A stretch of 64,000 nucleotides of DNA from an uncultured Clostridia bacterium (lineage in GTDB: Bacteria > Bacillota > Clostridia > TANB77 > CAG-508). The stretch spans positions 40,667 through 104,666 of the forward strand of contig CASCUT010000003.1 in the NCBI GenBank assembly GCA_949155365.1, given 5' to 3'. Below, piece by piece: positions 16,957-25,479 of this stretch. The notes under the pieces were generated by a model that was not told the origin of the DNA, made no database searches, and saw nothing but the letters and a program-made list of their open reading frames with translations. The position numbers and the translations under genes are program-made. Position 1 is the stretch's first letter, and every line of letters starts with the position of its first letter.

Positions 16957-17626
16957 TTGGAAATTTTGAGAGTAGAAAATTTAAGCAAATATTATGGAAA
17001 AGGAGAAACAATGGTAAAAGCCTTAGATCATGTTTCCTTTACCATAGAAGAAGGGGAGTTTGTAGCAATTGTTGGTCCATCAGGTTCACGGAAAATCTAC
17101 TATGTTACATATGTTAGGAGGAGTAGATAGGCCAACAGAAGGAAAAGTATGGATTAATGGAACGAATATTTATGACTTGAATGTGGATGAACTTGCTATT
17201 TTTCGTAGGAGAGAAATTGGATTAATATATCAATTTTATAATTTAATTCCAGTATTAAATGTAGAAGAAAACATCACACTTCCTATACTATTAGACCATA
17301 AGAAAGTAGACAAAGAAAGATTAAAAGAAATTATTGAGATATTAGGTTTGGAAAAAAGAATAAAACATTTACCAAATCAATTATCAGGAGGACAACAACA
17401 ACGTGTTTCAATTGGAAGAAGTTTAATCAATAATCCATCCATCATTTTAGCAGACGAACCAACAGGAAATTTGGATAGTAAAAATTCGAAAGAGATTATG
17501 CAATTGTTGAAAGCATCTAATAAACAATATCATCAAACTCTTATTATGATTACACATGATAAAAACATTGCACAAGAAGCAGACCGTATTATTACCATTG
17601 AAGATGGTAAAATGGTAGAAGGATAG
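16957..17626 (+). CDS. ABC transporter ATP-binding protein (LolD/MacB type), requiring a +1 shift at CGGA
   Basis: The ATPase of a MacB/FtsX-type exporter. The N-terminal part ([20 protein letters not shown]) is in the first frame up to GPSGS. There an in-frame CGG would lead to a stop after about 14 codons. Skipping C gives [16 protein letters not shown], a perfect Walker A, and the rest follows: [15 protein letters not shown] (signature), [12 protein letters not shown] (Walker B) and MITHD (H-loop). The product is 222 residues, a normal length. TTG at 16957 is chosen over ATG at 16951 because GAGGG is seven bases before the TTG. The permease partner follows after 14 bases. Confidence 0.88.
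17089..17092 (+). other. +1 recoding site CGGA in the ABC ATPase Walker A loop
   Basis: Zero frame: GGT TCA CGG AAA ATC. Functional frame: GGT TCA (C)GGA AAA TCT ACT. The decoded residue must be the last glycine of GxxGxGKS, so only the shifted product could bind ATP. Confidence 0.9.
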
Positions 17627-17640
17627 GGGGAAAAGAAAAA

Positions 17641-20250
17641 TTGAAAATATTAAATGAAATTACCAAAAAATATTTGAAATTAAATCGAAAAAGAACAATT
17701 GTAACCATTATTGGCATTATCCTATCTGGTGCTATGATTAGTGCGGTAACAACGCTTGCTGTCACATTTCAAAATTTTATGATTAGAGTAGAAATTGCCG
17801 AAAGTGGAGAATGGCAGTCAATGCTAAAAAATGTTACCTATCAAGAAATCGAACAAATTGAGAAGAAAAAAGAAATAAAAGAAACATTGATAATGAAACC
17901 AATTTCAATTGCGCAAAATCCATATTCAGAGGATGAATTTATTTATCTGTATGGCTATGAAAAAGAGGCATTAGAAAAAATGAATGGAAGATTACTAGAA
18001 GGGAGAATGCCAGAAAATGAACAGGAAATAGTATTAAGTCGTACTTTCTTTGATGGAAAAGAAAATGAACCAAAGATAGGAGAAAAAGTCACCTTTGTGT
18101 TAGGAAAAAGAATGTTAGATGGGGAAGAGATGATTTCGCAAAGAAAGCAAGAGAAGGAAACATTTCTTGCTTCTGAAACGAAGACTTATACCGTGTGTGG
18201 AAAAATGCAAAAACCAGTATTTGAAACTTCGAGAGATCATTATACTTCAGGAATAACACTATTAAATCGAAATCAAATAAAGGCAGAAGATAAAGTAAAC
18301 ATTGGATTAATCCATAAACAAGTAAAAAGCACATATCAAAATACAGAAAAAATAGCGGAAGAATTAGGGTTATACCAGAAAGGCTATGATACTTCACTGA
18401 AAATCTATGACGTGGATTACAACAGTTATGTACTTGCTTACCAAGGTGTTAGTGATGACTTAGGATTTAATGGAATGCTATATTCCGTATGTGGTATTTT
18501 AATTGTTGTTATAATGATAGGTTCTATTTTAGTAATTTATAATAGTTTTGCTATTTCCGTATCGGAAAGAAAAAAACAATTTGGAATGTTGGCTTCCCTA
18601 GGGGCAACCAAAAAGCAAATAAAAAAATCGGTACTATATGAAGGAGTGGTAGTAGGTAGTATTGGAATACCATTTGGTATCTTAGCAGGAATTGGAGGAA
18701 TAGCGATTACTCTAAAAATAGTAGATCAATTATTAGAGCCAATGTTTGCGGAAGTAGGATGGCATTTAAGTCTTTGCGTATCTTGGACTTCTATCCTAAT
18801 AGCAGTTATGTTTATTGCTCTTACCATTTACTTATCTGTTATGCTTCCAGCAAAAAAAGCAAGTAAAATTAGTCCAATTGAAGCAATAAGACAAACAACA
18901 GATATTAAGGCAAAAGCAAAGAAGTTGAAAACTAAGAAATGGATTTATCATGTATTTGGTATTTCTGGAGAACTTGCTATGAAAAACTTAAAGAGAAGTA
19001 AAAAACGTTATCGTACTACTGTTATTTCCTTGGTAATTAGTATTGTACTATATTTAGCAACAAGTGGATTTGTAGGATATATGTTTGAGGGATTTGATAC
19101 TGTATATACAACCGTAGAGTATGACTATATGATTTTATTAAATGCAATGAAGGAAGAAGAAGAACTATTACAAAAGCTTCGTACAAATGCAGTAGAAAAG
19201 TTGACAGCTTGTAAACAAGAAGTAATAAGATTAGAAATACCATCAGAAAAACTAAATGAAAAAATAAAACAAGCATTTAATGAAGAAAATGAAAAATATG
19301 GAATGAAAAAGATTGAAGAAACCTATGATTTGACAGCTAGAATTTATGCATTAGATGAACAAACATATCAGGAATATCTAAAAAAATTAGGATTAAAACG
19401 ACTAGACGAAGACGAATATATTTTGGTAAACTATGTGAATTTATTAACCAGTTATCAATTGGAAAGTGAAATATTAAATTATAATGCACAAGAAGAAATT
19501 CAATCACCAATTTTTCAATATAACTATGATGAAGAAACAGAAGAAACAAAAGAAGAACAAATTGGAACAAGAAAAATGAAATTAGCAAAAGTGACAAAAG
19601 AATTACCGTTTGGAATACAAGAAAATACGCTTCCAGGTTCTGCTACCTTTATTACTTCGAAGGAAAATTTTAGCAAAATACAAAGGCAAGCAGAAAATAG
19701 AGAAATGGAAGTGATGGTAAAAGCCAATAATTCTAAGCAATTTGAAGAAACGATAAAAGAACTAAAAGAACAATACCCCAAAGCAGGATTAGAGAATATT
19801 TATAATGTCAAAGAACAAATGCAACAAATGAAAAACTTAAAATTAATTATTGAAATCTTCTTATATGGTTTCATCTTCTTAATATCTGCAATAGGGGTAT
19901 CCAATGTGTTTAATACCATATCAACCAATATTACACTAAGAAGACGTGAATTTGCAAATTTGAAATCAATCGGAATGACAAATAAACAATTTAAGAAAAT
20001 GTTAAACTTAGAATGTATTTTCTATGGAACGAAAGCTTTATTATATGGAATTCCACTTGGCATATTAGTATGTTTCTTACTAAATCAAGCATTTGGAAAC
20101 ATGTTAGCATTCTTATTTGAAATACCTTGGAACAGTATTTTCGTTAGTGTAATAGCAATCTATTTTGTTGTATTTGCTACGATGCTGTATGCTAGTAGAA
20201 AGGTGAAAAAAGAAAACATCATTGATGTAATTCGAGATGATAATGTATAA
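17641..20250 (+). CDS. FtsX-like ABC transporter permease
   Basis: An 869-residue permease with the MacB/BceB-like layout: one N-terminal helix (residues 18-40), a large extracellular domain, three helices around residues 280-400 ending in LPAKKASKISPIEAIRQ, then a second half with its own N-terminal helix (about 460-480), extracellular domain and three last helices. RRREFANLKSIGMTNKQFKK is the FtsX-type coupling segment. A TTG start at 17641 follows GGGGGAAAAG. It pairs with the ATPase at 16957. No two-component system adjoins it, so a peptide-antibiotic sensing role is not shown. Confidence 0.85.
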   Translation: MKILNEITKKYLKLNRKRTIVTIIGIILSGAMISAVTTLAVTFQNFMIRVEIAESGEWQSMLKNVTYQEIEQIEKKKEIKETLIMKPISIAQNPYSEDEFIYLYGYEKEALEKMNGRLLEGRMPENEQEIVLSRTFFDGKENEPKIGEKVTFVLGKRMLDGEEMISQRKQEKETFLASETKTYTVCGKMQKPVFETSRDHYTSGITLLNRNQIKAEDKVNIGLIHKQVKSTYQNTEKIAEELGLYQKGYDTSLKIYDVDYNSYVLAYQGVSDDLGFNGMLYSVCGILIVVIMIGSILVIYNSFAISVSERKKQFGMLASLGATKKQIKKSVLYEGVVVGSIGIPFGILAGIGGIAITLKIVDQLLEPMFAEVGWHLSLCVSWTSILIAVMFIALTIYLSVMLPAKKASKISPIEAIRQTTDIKAKAKKLKTKKWIYHVFGISGELAMKNLKRSKKRYRTTVISLVISIVLYLATSGFVGYMFEGFDTVYTTVEYDYMILLNAMKEEEELLQKLRTNAVEKLTACKQEVIRLEIPSEKLNEKIKQAFNEENEKYGMKKIEETYDLTARIYALDEQTYQEYLKKLGLKRLDEDEYILVNYVNLLTSYQLESEILNYNAQEEIQSPIFQYNYDEETEETKEEQIGTRKMKLAKVTKELPFGIQENTLPGSATFITSKENFSKIQRQAENREMEVMVKANNSKQFEETIKELKEQYPKAGLENIYNVKEQMQQMKNLKLIIEIFLYGFIFLISAIGVSNVFNTISTNITLRRREFANLKSIGMTNKQFKKMLNLECIFYGTKALLYGIPLGILVCFLLNQAFGNMLAFLFEIPWNSIFVSVIAIYFVVFATMLYASRKVKKENIIDVIRDDNV

Positions 20251-20252
20251 CA

Positions 20253-20287
20253 AAAAGAAGGATTCTAAAAAGAATCCTTCTTTTGTC
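20253..20287 (+). terminator. Intrinsic terminator after the ABC permease
   Basis: A 14-bp perfect stem (AAAAGAAGGATTCT and complement) with an AAAA loop, ending in a short T-run. Confidence 0.8.
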
Positions 20288-20307
20288 TTAAATTCGATTT
20301 TTCGATT

Positions 20308-20670
20308 TTACATTGCAGAAAAATCGAAAGAAACTTTGAAAGAAAAAAAAGAAAGTAGCAATGTAACAATTTGATAAGCGAGATAAAAATCGAATCCAAA
20401 AAGTTTAGATACGATAAAACATAAAAGTAAAGGTAACGCGATGATGAAGCAAACAACGAGAAGGTAGGGGATAGAAACGCTAACTGCGTCTGCAAGGTTT
20501 CCATCAAGGATACCAAGACATAAGGTTGAAATAATCTCCAATCCTAATTGCCATGACGAAGCAATAAGGTAGAAAATAAGAAATACAATTCCTTGAGAAC
20601 AACCACATGTACTTGCAAGCAAAAAACTTAATGCCCAGACAATAAACCACCGTACCAGATTTTTTAACAT
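20308..20670 (-). CDS. Hypothetical small membrane protein with an in-frame CGG
   Basis: I do not recognise a family. The 120-residue product has about three hydrophobic segments and a CGC pair near residue 23. AGGAGG lies nine bases before the ATG on the minus strand, so it looks like a real gene. Codon 7 is CGG followed by T (GTA CGG TGG). A +1 shift there would end within a few codons, so this CGG must be read as a normal triplet if the gene is real. It is convergent with the ABC permease. Confidence 0.55.
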   Translation of the reverse strand: MLKNLVRWFIVWALSFLLASTCGCSQGIVFLIFYLIASSWQLGLEIISTLCLGILDGNLADAVSVSIPYLLVVCFIIALPLLLCFIVSKLFGFDFYLAYQIVTLLLSFFSFKVSFDFSAM

Positions 20671-20846
20671 AAGTAATGTCCTCCTTTTTGTTGATGTTCT
20701 TCACTAATTAGTAAGTAAAGAAAAATAGATAAATGTAACTAAAAATAATTATAACAAAAAAGTAAACATAATACAAGAAAAAAACTGAAAAATATTACAA
20801 AAATATTACAACGATATTAATTTTACATGACACTTATCGCATGATG

Positions 20847-20875
20847 TTGTTTTTCTACGATAATTGTTGTACAAT
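20847..20875 (+). promoter_or_regulatory. Promoter of the Tad-like pilus operon
   Basis: TTGTTT (20847-20852) and TACAAT (20870-20875) at 17-base spacing, 46 bases before the CpaB-like start. The 250-base gap 20671-20921 holds no other clear feature. Confidence 0.6.
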
Positions 20876-20921
20876 GAAATAAGTAAGAATATTTTGTCAA
20901 ATAATAAGGAGGAATATAGAT

Positions 20922-21830
20922 ATGGCAACAAATCCAATGCAAAGAAAAGCAAATAACTATTTATTAATGGGAATATTAGGAACGTTATTTATAACAGGAA
21001 TTATCATTGTTGTTCTATTTATGCAATTAAATACATTACAACAAGATAAGAAAAAAACAGAGTCAGCAATGAAAAAAGTATATGTGGTAACACAAGATAT
21101 TAAGTCAGGAGAAGAGGTTAACTTTGATAAATTAAAACAAGTAGCAGTAACAACAGCTGTTATCCCAGCCAATGTACTATCATTGGATTTAACAGAAGAA
21201 AATGTAAGTTACATTGCTAAAATTGCATTAAATCAAGGAACAATTTTAACCAATGATATGATAAAACAAAGTGATATAGAAACCACAGATGACTTAAGAA
21301 AACAAGAATACAATATGGTGATTTTACCAACACAAATTCAAAATGGTGACTATGTAGATATTCGTTTAAGACTTTCCGATGGAGTTGACTATATTGTAGC
21401 ATCTAAAAAACAAGTAACAATTCCAGAAATTAATGGAGTGGGTTCAGCAAACACAATTACGATTAATATGAATGAAGCAGAAACAATGGTAATGGCAAAT
21501 GCAATTGTAGAAGCATACTATGATTTAGGGTCATTACTATATGCTACTACCTATGTAGAACCAGGAATGCAAGGAACGGTTATACCAACTTATGTACCAA
21601 GTGCAGTAGTACAACATGTTTTAGTAAGCAATCCTAACATTGGACAAGAAGCAAAAAACGGATTAGTTTCAAGATATAATCAAAATGCATCAAATCGAAA
21701 CTTAATGGAAAATACACTTGCACAATATGCACAAGAAAAAGTAAATAACATTCAAGCTGGTGTGCAAGAACAAATTACAAAAGCAAAAGAAGAAAGACAA
21801 CTTTACTTAGAATCTTTAGGAGGATATTAA
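20922..21830 (+). CDS. CpaB/RcpC-like pilus assembly protein (SAF domain)
   Basis: The 302-residue protein has one N-terminal membrane helix (LLMGILGTLFITGIIIVVLF) and a SAF-like domain (VYVVTQDIKSGEEVNFDKLK, later VILPTQIQNGDYVDIRLRL), the pattern of CpaB/RcpC proteins that guide Tad pili through the envelope. The C-terminal 70 residues are helical and unlike the usual family. AAGGAGG precedes the ATG. It opens the cluster, four bases before the next gene, as cpaB does in Tad loci. Confidence 0.75.
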   Translation: MATNPMQRKANNYLLMGILGTLFITGIIIVVLFMQLNTLQQDKKKTESAMKKVYVVTQDIKSGEEVNFDKLKQVAVTTAVIPANVLSLDLTEENVSYIAKIALNQGTILTNDMIKQSDIETTDDLRKQEYNMVILPTQIQNGDYVDIRLRLSDGVDYIVASKKQVTIPEINGVGSANTITINMNEAETMVMANAIVEAYYDLGSLLYATTYVEPGMQGTVIPTYVPSAVVQHVLVSNPNIGQEAKNGLVSRYNQNASNRNLMENTLAQYAQEKVNNIQAGVQEQITKAKEERQLYLESLGGY

Positions 21831-21833
21831 ACC

Positions 21834-22532
21834 ATGAAAAAAATAGGATTTATAGGAGCCTATGACAAAACAGACTTTATCGTATATATGGCTAAAATCT
21901 TAGTCGAAATGGGAAGAAAAGTATTACTAGTAGATGGTACCTTAACCCAAAAAGCGAAATATATTATTCCCGTCATAAAACCATCCAAAGCCTATGTGAC
22001 AGAATTTGAAGGAATTGATATAGCCGTTGGATTTGAAAGTTTTGACAATATAAAAGAATATCTAGGAATGCCTAAAATGGTAGAATTAAGTTATGATATT
22101 GCATTGGTCGATTTAGACACCGTAGAAGGGGTAAGAACATTTGGATTAGAAAGTTTTGAACAACATTACTTTGTGACTTCCTTTGATATGTATTCCATTA
22201 AACGAGGAATAGAATCGATTAGTGGTTTACAAACACCAATTCATGCAACAAAAGTGATATTTGCCAAAAATGCATTAAAAGAAGAAGATGACTATTTGAA
22301 CTTCTTGGCATTAGGAAGCAAAATCACTTGGGAGGAAGAGAGAATTTATTTCCCTTTTGAAGTAGGAGACCAAACGGTTATTTATAATAATCAAAGAGTA
22401 TCCAAAATTAAATTTAAAAAATTAAGCAATCAATATAAAGAAGGATTAATGTACCTTACTACCAAAATTGTAGACGACGTAGATGGAAATTTACTTAGAA
22501 AAGCATTTAAAAAGATAGAAAGAGGAGTTTAA
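21834..22532 (+). CDS. ParA/MinD-fold protein with degenerate P-loop, first of two
   Basis: The 232-residue product starts KKIGFIGAYDKTDFIVYMAK and continues KVLLVDGTLTQKAKY, the beta-strand and Asp pattern of MinD/CpaE ATPases. The Walker A loop reads GAYDKTDF instead of KGGxGKT, so nucleotide binding may be lost or altered. DIALVDLDTVEG occupies the Walker B position. It lies between the CpaB-like gene and a second such gene, six bases apart, and so belongs to the pilus operon. Confidence 0.65.
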   Translation: MKKIGFIGAYDKTDFIVYMAKILVEMGRKVLLVDGTLTQKAKYIIPVIKPSKAYVTEFEGIDIAVGFESFDNIKEYLGMPKMVELSYDIALVDLDTVEGVRTFGLESFEQHYFVTSFDMYSIKRGIESISGLQTPIHATKVIFAKNALKEEDDYLNFLALGSKITWEEERIYFPFEVGDQTVIYNNQRVSKIKFKKLSNQYKEGLMYLTTKIVDDVDGNLLRKAFKKIERGV

Positions 22533-22537
22533 AGAAA

Positions 22538-23380
22538 ATGGCAATTATTGCATTTTGGAGTGATGAAAAAAGAGAGACAGGACAAACCATGTCAATGGTA
22601 GCACTTTCTACCTACATGGCAATTGAACATAATTATAGAATTTTAAATGTAAGCACTAATTTTAAAGATGAAACATTGGAAAATAGTTACTTTGATTTAG
22701 AAAAAATGGAAAGCTTAGTAAAAACCATTTCAAGAGATCAAACACAAGTAGGACTAGAATCAGGAATAGAAGGACTGATTAAAATTATTAATAGCAATAA
22801 AACTTCTAGTAACATTGTGGCAAACTATACCAAAATTGTATTTAAAGATAGACTAGATGTACTATGCTCACCAAAAACAAAAGAATATGAAGAGTATCGA
22901 CAAATCTCAGAATTGTATCCTAATATTTTGCAAGTAGCAGACAGAAGCTATGACTTAGTTTTTGTAGATGTTTCAAAAAGGATGCCAGAAGAACAAGTGA
23001 AAAGAATTTTAGAACTTTCTGACATTATTGTTGTAAACATGACACAAAAATTTAAAACGATTAATGATTTCATGCAATTAAGAGAAGAAAACGAATTCTT
23101 TAAGAAAAATAATATTTTACTAAATATAGGAAGATATGACAAATTTTCAAAATATAACATCAAAAATATTAGTCGTTACATGAAAGAAAAGAAAGATATC
23201 CACGCTGTTTTATATAATACTTTATTCTTTGAAGCATGTTCAGAAGGAAAAGTAGCAGAATTTTTCTTAAGATTAAGAAGAGTAGAAGCAGAAGATAGAA
23301 ATGCTATATTCATTCAAGAAATTGCGCGATTAACAAAAGATATTATTTATAAAATGCAAGAACTACAACTTAAATTATAA
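22538..23380 (+). CDS. ParA/MinD-fold protein with altered P-loop, second of two
   Basis: A 280-residue protein of the same fold: AIIAFWSDEKRETGQTMSMV in the P-loop region (a GQT remnant rather than GKT), then ILNVSTNF, and DLVFVDVSKRMPEEQVKRI at the Walker B position. IIVVNMTQKFKTINDFMQL resembles the later strands of CpaE/MinD. Together with the CpaE-like protein at 5250 the window has three such proteins, none with a canonical Walker A. It precedes the CpaF gene in the operon. Confidence 0.65.
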   Translation: MAIIAFWSDEKRETGQTMSMVALSTYMAIEHNYRILNVSTNFKDETLENSYFDLEKMESLVKTISRDQTQVGLESGIEGLIKIINSNKTSSNIVANYTKIVFKDRLDVLCSPKTKEYEEYRQISELYPNILQVADRSYDLVFVDVSKRMPEEQVKRILELSDIIVVNMTQKFKTINDFMQLREENEFFKKNNILLNIGRYDKFSKYNIKNISRYMKEKKDIHAVLYNTLFFEACSEGKVAEFFLRLRRVEAEDRNAIFIQEIARLTKDIIYKMQELQLKL

Positions 23381-23413
23381 CCAAAGAATGGAAAGGAAGG
23401 AGCCTTGTAAACT

Positions 23414-25388
23414 ATGAACATCATCAATATTCTATTAATCCTATTGCTATTACTAATAGCAGGATTTCTAATTATACGTAACTTAAAGAAAAAACAAGAT
23501 GAAAAAGAAGAAGAAAAAGTACAAGTCGATGATAAAACGTATACCTTAGAAAAAATGACTGCATTTGTAAAAAAGAGGCTAGATGAAATAACCAAAATCA
23601 ACTTATATGATATTGGTCTTTCCGAAGAAGAATTAAAAAGAAGAAAAAATAAGAAATACGAATTAAAGAAAGCACTAAAAGGTTGTACCTATGGTGACGT
23701 AAACGACAAGAAATATGTAAAAGAGTTAATTTATGATATTTTGGCAAAAGAATATGGGGTAAGCGAAATTAACATTTCAACAGCAATTCCATTTGATGTA
23801 CCATCTCTATTAACCGCACAAGACAAATTCGAAATTGTTCTATATATGTATAAACAAGAATTTGCCTATGAAGCATTACCAGAGATTATCAAAAAATATG
23901 ATTTAGCAAGATTAAAATATGTAAATGGAGAGACAAAACCTTCCTATGTTATCACAGAAGAAGAAATTAATGATATTTTCGAAAAAGAAGATTTTGTATT
24001 AACTTTCCAAGATAAGTTGAACATTGTCGTACAAAGAATTTATCAACATTATAAAGGATACAGCAGTATTGATGAAATTCGTGATATGAACATTGATGGT
24101 ATATCCGGAGGTGTATCTGGTCTTCCAGAGAGTTTCTTAAGCCAAGTAGCCCAAACAGATGGAGACTATTTAGACCAAATCGTAGACCATAAAGTACCAC
24201 GTGCTTGTGATAGTATTTGGATTATGTTCCAAGGTAAATCAATTCGTCTAGCATTTTTATCTTTTGGAACAGAAGCAGAATTAAAAAGAGTATGTCAAAA
24301 TATTTATAAATACAATAACCCAGGACAGTTATCTGATACCAATGGTTATAAAATTAATGAAATGAAAGATGGTTCTCGTGTCGTTGTTGTAAGACCAAGT
24401 ATGTCAGAAACATGGGCATTCTTCGTTAGAAAATTCGACGTAAAACGTGCAACACTAGAACAAATTGTACGTTTCCCAGGAAAAGAAGAAACCATCGACT
24501 TATTAAAATATTTAGTAAAAGGAGCAAGAATTATCTCCCTTACTGGTGAACAAGGTTGCCGGAAAAACCACCATGCTAATGGCAATGATAGAAAATATTT
24601 ACGAAACCATGAACTTACGTATCACAGAAACGGCATTCGAGCTTCACTTAAGAAAAATATATCCAACCAGAAACATTCTATCAATGCGTGAAACAGAAAC
24701 TGTATCTGGACAAGAGTGTTTGGACGTTCAAAAGAAAACTGACGGTTCGGTTAACATCATCGGTGAGGTTGCAACTGACCCCGTAGCATCTTGGATGATA
24801 CAATCTGCCCAAGTTGCATCTAAATTCACCTTATTTACGCACCACGCAAAAACATTCCCAGATTTAGTAACAGCACTTCGTAACTCAATGTTAAGAGCAG
24901 GGGTATTCAAAGACGAAAAAACAGCAGAAGAGCAAGTAGTACAAGTATTAAATTTTGATATTCACTTAGTAAAAGACTTTAGAGGAAGAAGATACATAGA
25001 AAGGGTAACGGAGTGTATTCCAGTAGAAGAAAAAAATGAATACACATTTGACCACCGAAATCAAAAAACACTAGAAGGTAAATTTGACAAATTTATGGAT
25101 AATGCAACACATTATTTCTCTAGAACTACCAACCGAGAATTATACAAACATCAAAATATCTTAGAATATCATGATGGAACTTATGTATTAACCAATAAAA
25201 TAAGTGACCACAACATTCGTGAAATGCTAAATAACATGGATGATAGTGATGCAGAAGAATTCATCAAATTCGTAGAACGAAATTGGGGAACCAAAATAAA
25301 ACGATATGAAGAGGAAGAAGAAACACAAGAAGTAGTAGCACAGCCAAAAAAACGTGGAAGAAAACCAAAAACAGAAATAAAAAGTTAG
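23414..25388 (+). CDS. CpaF/TadA-like secretion ATPase, requiring a +1 shift at CGGA
   Basis: The hexameric motor ATPase of Tad pili. The N-terminus has a membrane-helix-like segment (INILLILLLLLIAGFLII). The CpaF core follows (FRGKSIRLAFLSF-type strand near residue 280, FPGKEETIDLLKYLVK). At residue 383 the frame reads GEQGC then CGG; skipping C gives GEQGCGKTTMLMAMIENIY, a perfect Walker A, and the second frame continues with the arginine-rich Asp-box region, VNIIGEVATDPVASWMIQ (Walker B) and LFTHHAKTFPDLVTALRN (His box). The full product is about 657 residues, with a lysine-rich AT-hook-like tail (KKRGRKPK). The separate downstream ORF seen from 24546 is only the second half of this gene. 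Confidence 0.85.
24560..24563 (+). other. +1 recoding site CGGA in the CpaF Walker A loop
   Basis: Zero frame: GGT TGC CGG AAA AAC CAC. Functional frame: GGT TGC (C)GGA AAA ACC ACC ATG. The residue must be the last glycine of GxxGxGKT. It is the same Walker A position as in the ABC ATPase at 17089. Confidence 0.9.
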
Positions 25389-25391
25389 AAA

Positions 25392-25450
25392 TGGAAAGTT
25401 GGAATATCGGGTAAATACTTCAAATAAATTACCCAAAGTTCCAACCTCCC
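25392..25450. repeat. Intra-operon inverted repeat between the CpaF and TadB/C genes
   Basis: GGAAAGTTGGAA...GGGTAAAT pairs with ATTACCC...GTTCCAACC. This resembles hairpin units in three other intergenic gaps (40912, 45855, 55383), all built on GTTGGAA/TTCCAAC arms around a GGTAA/TTACC inner stem. Confidence 0.6.
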
Positions 25451-25479
25451 ATAAAGAAAAGAGGTGTTTAACTTAAAAT

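Noticed and set aside
24546..25388. A separate gene starting at 24546
   Set aside because: It begins in the P-loop and lacks a ribosome site; it is the second half of the CpaF gene read in the +1 frame.
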